Shown piece by piece: positions 61,400 to 64,000 of a DNA stretch of 64,000 bases. Position numbers and translations under genes: made by a program. The stretch's first letter is position 1. Each line of letters opens with the position of its first letter. The DNA lies in NCBI RefSeq assembly GCF_030316895.1, contig NZ_JASZYV010000003.1, positions 1-64,000 of the forward strand, written 5' to 3'. The DNA comes from Variovorax dokdonensis (lineage in GTDB: Bacteria > Pseudomonadota > Gammaproteobacteria > Burkholderiales > Burkholderiaceae_C). The notes under the pieces were generated by a model. The model ran no database searches, had not been told where the DNA came from, and was given only the letters and a program-made list of their open reading frames with translations.

Positions 61400-61840
61400 G
61401 TGAAGCGCAAGACATCGCTGGACTTCCGGCACGGCTCGCGCGACGAACCGGAGATCAACCTGATCCCGTTCATCGACGTGCTGCTGGTGATCCTGATCTT
61501 CCTGATGCTCACGACCACCTACAGCAAGTTCACCGAGATGCAACTGCGCCTGCCGGTGGCCAATGCCGATGCGCAGCGCGACTACCCCAAGGAGATCATC
61601 GTCTCCGTCGCCGCCGACGGCCGCTACATGGTCAACAAGACGCCACTGCCCGAGCGCAGCGTGGAAGCGGTGGCTTCCGCCCTGACCGCGGCCAGTGCCA
61701 GCAAGGACAGCGTCGTGATCATCAGTGCCGACGCCAGCAGTTCCCATCAATCGGTGATCACCGTCATGGAGGCGGCTCGCCGTGCCGGCCTGATGCAGAT
61801 CACCTTCGCCACGCAGACGGCCGCCCAGGCCGGCCAATAG
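61400..61840 (+). CDS. exbD: Biopolymer transport protein ExbD
   Basis: 146-residue partner of ExbB. One N-terminal helix contains the proton-binding Asp in [19 protein letters not shown] (about residues 19-37), and the periplasmic domain follows. GTG start at 61400, 5 bases after exbB, and 2 bases before lpxK. Such an exbBD pair at the start of an LPS operon is a common betaproteobacterial arrangement. Confidence 0.93.
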   Translation: MKRKTSLDFRHGSRDEPEINLIPFIDVLLVILIFLMLTTTYSKFTEMQLRLPVANADAQRDYPKEIIVSVAADGRYMVNKTPLPERSVEAVASALTAASASKDSVVIISADASSSHQSVITVMEAARRAGLMQITFATQTAAQAGQ

Positions 61841-61842
61841 GC

Positions 61843-62811
61843 TTGGACATCCAGCGCGCCTGGCTGCGACGCGGTGCCGTGGCGCGGCTGCTCTGGCCCC
61901 TGTCCTGCCTGTTCGGCGCCATCGCCGCGTTGCGGCGCCATGCCTATCGCGTGGGCTGGCTGCGCAGCGAACGTGCCGGGCGTCCGGTGCTCGTTGTGGG
62001 CAACGTGATCGCCGGTGGCGCCGGCAAGACCCCGACAACCATCGCGATTGCGCGGCACCTGATGGCCCGCGGCATCGCCGTCGGCGTGGTGTCGCGCGGC
62101 TTCGGCCGTCAAACGAAGGACTGCAGGGAGATTCTTGCGGGCAGTACGCCCTCGGAGGTGGGCGACGAGCCCCTCTTGATCCACAAGGCCACGGGCGCGC
62201 CGGTGGTCGTGGCCAGCCGTCGCATCGAAGCGGCTCGGCTGCTGGTGCAGCGCCATCCTCAGGTGCAGTGGATCCTTTGCGACGACGGGCTCCAGCACCT
62301 GGCCCTGGCTCGCGACGTCGAGTTGTGCGTCTTCGATGACCGCGGTGTCGGCAATGGCTGGCTGCTGCCTGCCGGGCCATTGCGCGAAGCGTGGCCTCGC
62401 GCATGCGACCTGGTGCTGCACACAGGTGATCACCCCGCATTTGCCGGTTTTCGCGGGCGCCGCGCGTTGGCCGACATGGCCTATGACAAAGACGGTCACG
62501 ACGTCGCGCTGACCCAACTGGCTGGACGACGCCTGGCTGCCGTTGCGGGAATCGCGCGGCCGCAGGCCTTCTTCGACATGCTGGCCGCCCGGGGAATGGC
62601 TTTGGAGCGCACCGTGCCCCTGGCTGACCACCACAACTTCTCGGACTGGCAGTCGCTGGCCGATGCCGGCTTCACGGTCCTGTGCACGGAAAAGGATGCG
62701 GCCAAGCTCTGGCCGCACGAACCTTCCGCGCTGGCCGTGCCACTGATCTTCACGCCAGAGCCTGCCTTCTTCCAGGCGCTCGATGCGAAGCTATCATCGG
62801 TCGATGGATAG
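61843..62811 (+). CDS. lpxK: Tetraacyldisaccharide 4'-kinase
   Basis: 322-residue lipid A kinase that phosphorylates the 4' position of the disaccharide precursor. The P-loop is [18 protein letters not shown] (starting near residue 50), and [19 protein letters not shown] supplies the DDG/H cluster. An N-terminal hydrophobic segment suits membrane association. TTG start at 61843, after a 2-base gap from exbD; no better in-frame ATG. Confidence 0.94.
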   Translation: MDIQRAWLRRGAVARLLWPLSCLFGAIAALRRHAYRVGWLRSERAGRPVLVVGNVIAGGAGKTPTTIAIARHLMARGIAVGVVSRGFGRQTKDCREILAGSTPSEVGDEPLLIHKATGAPVVVASRRIEAARLLVQRHPQVQWILCDDGLQHLALARDVELCVFDDRGVGNGWLLPAGPLREAWPRACDLVLHTGDHPAFAGFRGRRALADMAYDKDGHDVALTQLAGRRLAAVAGIARPQAFFDMLAARGMALERTVPLADHHNFSDWQSLADAGFTVLCTEKDAAKLWPHEPSALAVPLIFTPEPAFFQALDAKLSSVDG

Positions 62812-62986
62812 CAAGCTTCTCCAACTCCTGGTGTGCCCCGTCACCAAGGGCCCCCTGACCTGGCACCCCGCCCAGCAGGAATTGTGGTCGCGCAGCGCGC
62901 GCCTGGCCTACCCCGTGCGGGATGGCATTCCCGTGCTGCTCGAAAACGAGGCCCGCCCGCTTTCGGACGAAGAACTGGGCCTCTGA
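62804..62986 (+). CDS. Trm112-family small protein
   Basis: 60-residue protein with the Trm112/YcaR fold: [20 protein letters not shown] at the start and [18 protein letters not shown] at the end. Bacterial members usually lie between lpxK and kdsB, as here, and have no proven role. Only one Cys (Cys11) is present, so the four-Cys zinc site of eukaryotic Trm112 is absent. Its ATG at 62804 overlaps the lpxK stop by 8 bases. Confidence 0.88.
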   Translation: MDSKLLQLLVCPVTKGPLTWHPAQQELWSRSARLAYPVRDGIPVLLENEARPLSDEELGL

Positions 62987-62991
62987 GCACG

Positions 62992-64000
<1,009 letters not shown>

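Overview
The window is a GC-rich chromosomal segment from a betaproteobacterium of the order Burkholderiales. It is most likely a member of the Comamonadaceae, perhaps Variovorax-like. The evidence is gene content and order: exbB-exbD-lpxK-Trm112-kdsB-adk at the right end, ilvI-ilvN-ilvC-pssA-leuA in one block, an ECF sigma gene with DUF3619 and DUF3106 partners, and pepA-holC divergent from lptF-lptG. The genus is inference. I saw no rRNA, tRNA, insertion sequence, prophage or CRISPR array.

Left end (1-6.2 kb): an accessory type VI secretion (T6SS) fragment. It holds the 3' part of a vgrG, a small DUF3304-like lipoprotein, a Tle1-type phospholipase effector (DUF2235) and a DUF4123 adaptor. 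After these comes a broken remnant in which the front half of tssL runs into the back end of tssA. No intact T6SS core gene is visible, so the effector module here depends on machinery encoded elsewhere or is a relic. A one-helix protein with an acidic repeat follows.

6.4-16.5 kb: a family 25 glycosyltransferase, a candidate anti-Shine-Dalgarno small RNA, a branched-chain amino acid binding protein, pepA-holC-(hypothetical), divergent lptF-lptG (LPS export), a CbiX-type chelatase, cysB, a methionine-type aminotransferase and a tiny DUF3309 membrane peptide.

16.5-26.1 kb (minus strand): a tightly coupled ten-gene operon resembling aryl-polyene clusters: ACP, COG4648 membrane protein, AMP-ligase fused to a dehydratase-like hotdog domain, acyltransferase, LolA-like protein, MMPL exporter, polysaccharide deacetylase, methyltransferase, hotdog dehydratase and ketoreductase. 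No ketosynthase is present in it.

26-31.5 kb: a HerA-like ATPase (yjgR type), the N-degron transferases aat and bpt, an IclR regulator and a D,D-peptidase. 31.6-39.5 kb (minus strand): branched-chain amino acid synthesis, ilvI-ilvN-ilvC, then pssA, then two different leuA genes preceded by a leucine-rich leader peptide and an intrinsic terminator, which together look like a classical attenuator.

39.8-47.4 kb: ECF sigma-DUF3619-DUF3106-RDD-dgkA-LOG operon, nadE-glnB, an EamA transporter and a FemAB-like acetyltransferase. 47.5-59 kb: soluble pyrophosphatase divergent from a membrane pyrophosphatase, sbcB, cls, clpS-clpA, icd, a DUF192 protein and sodB. 59-64 kb: xseA, then the exbB-exbD-lpxK-Trm112-kdsB envelope operon and the first bases of adk. 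ClpS-ClpA (53-56 kb) act downstream of Aat and Bpt (28-29 kb) in the same N-degron pathway.
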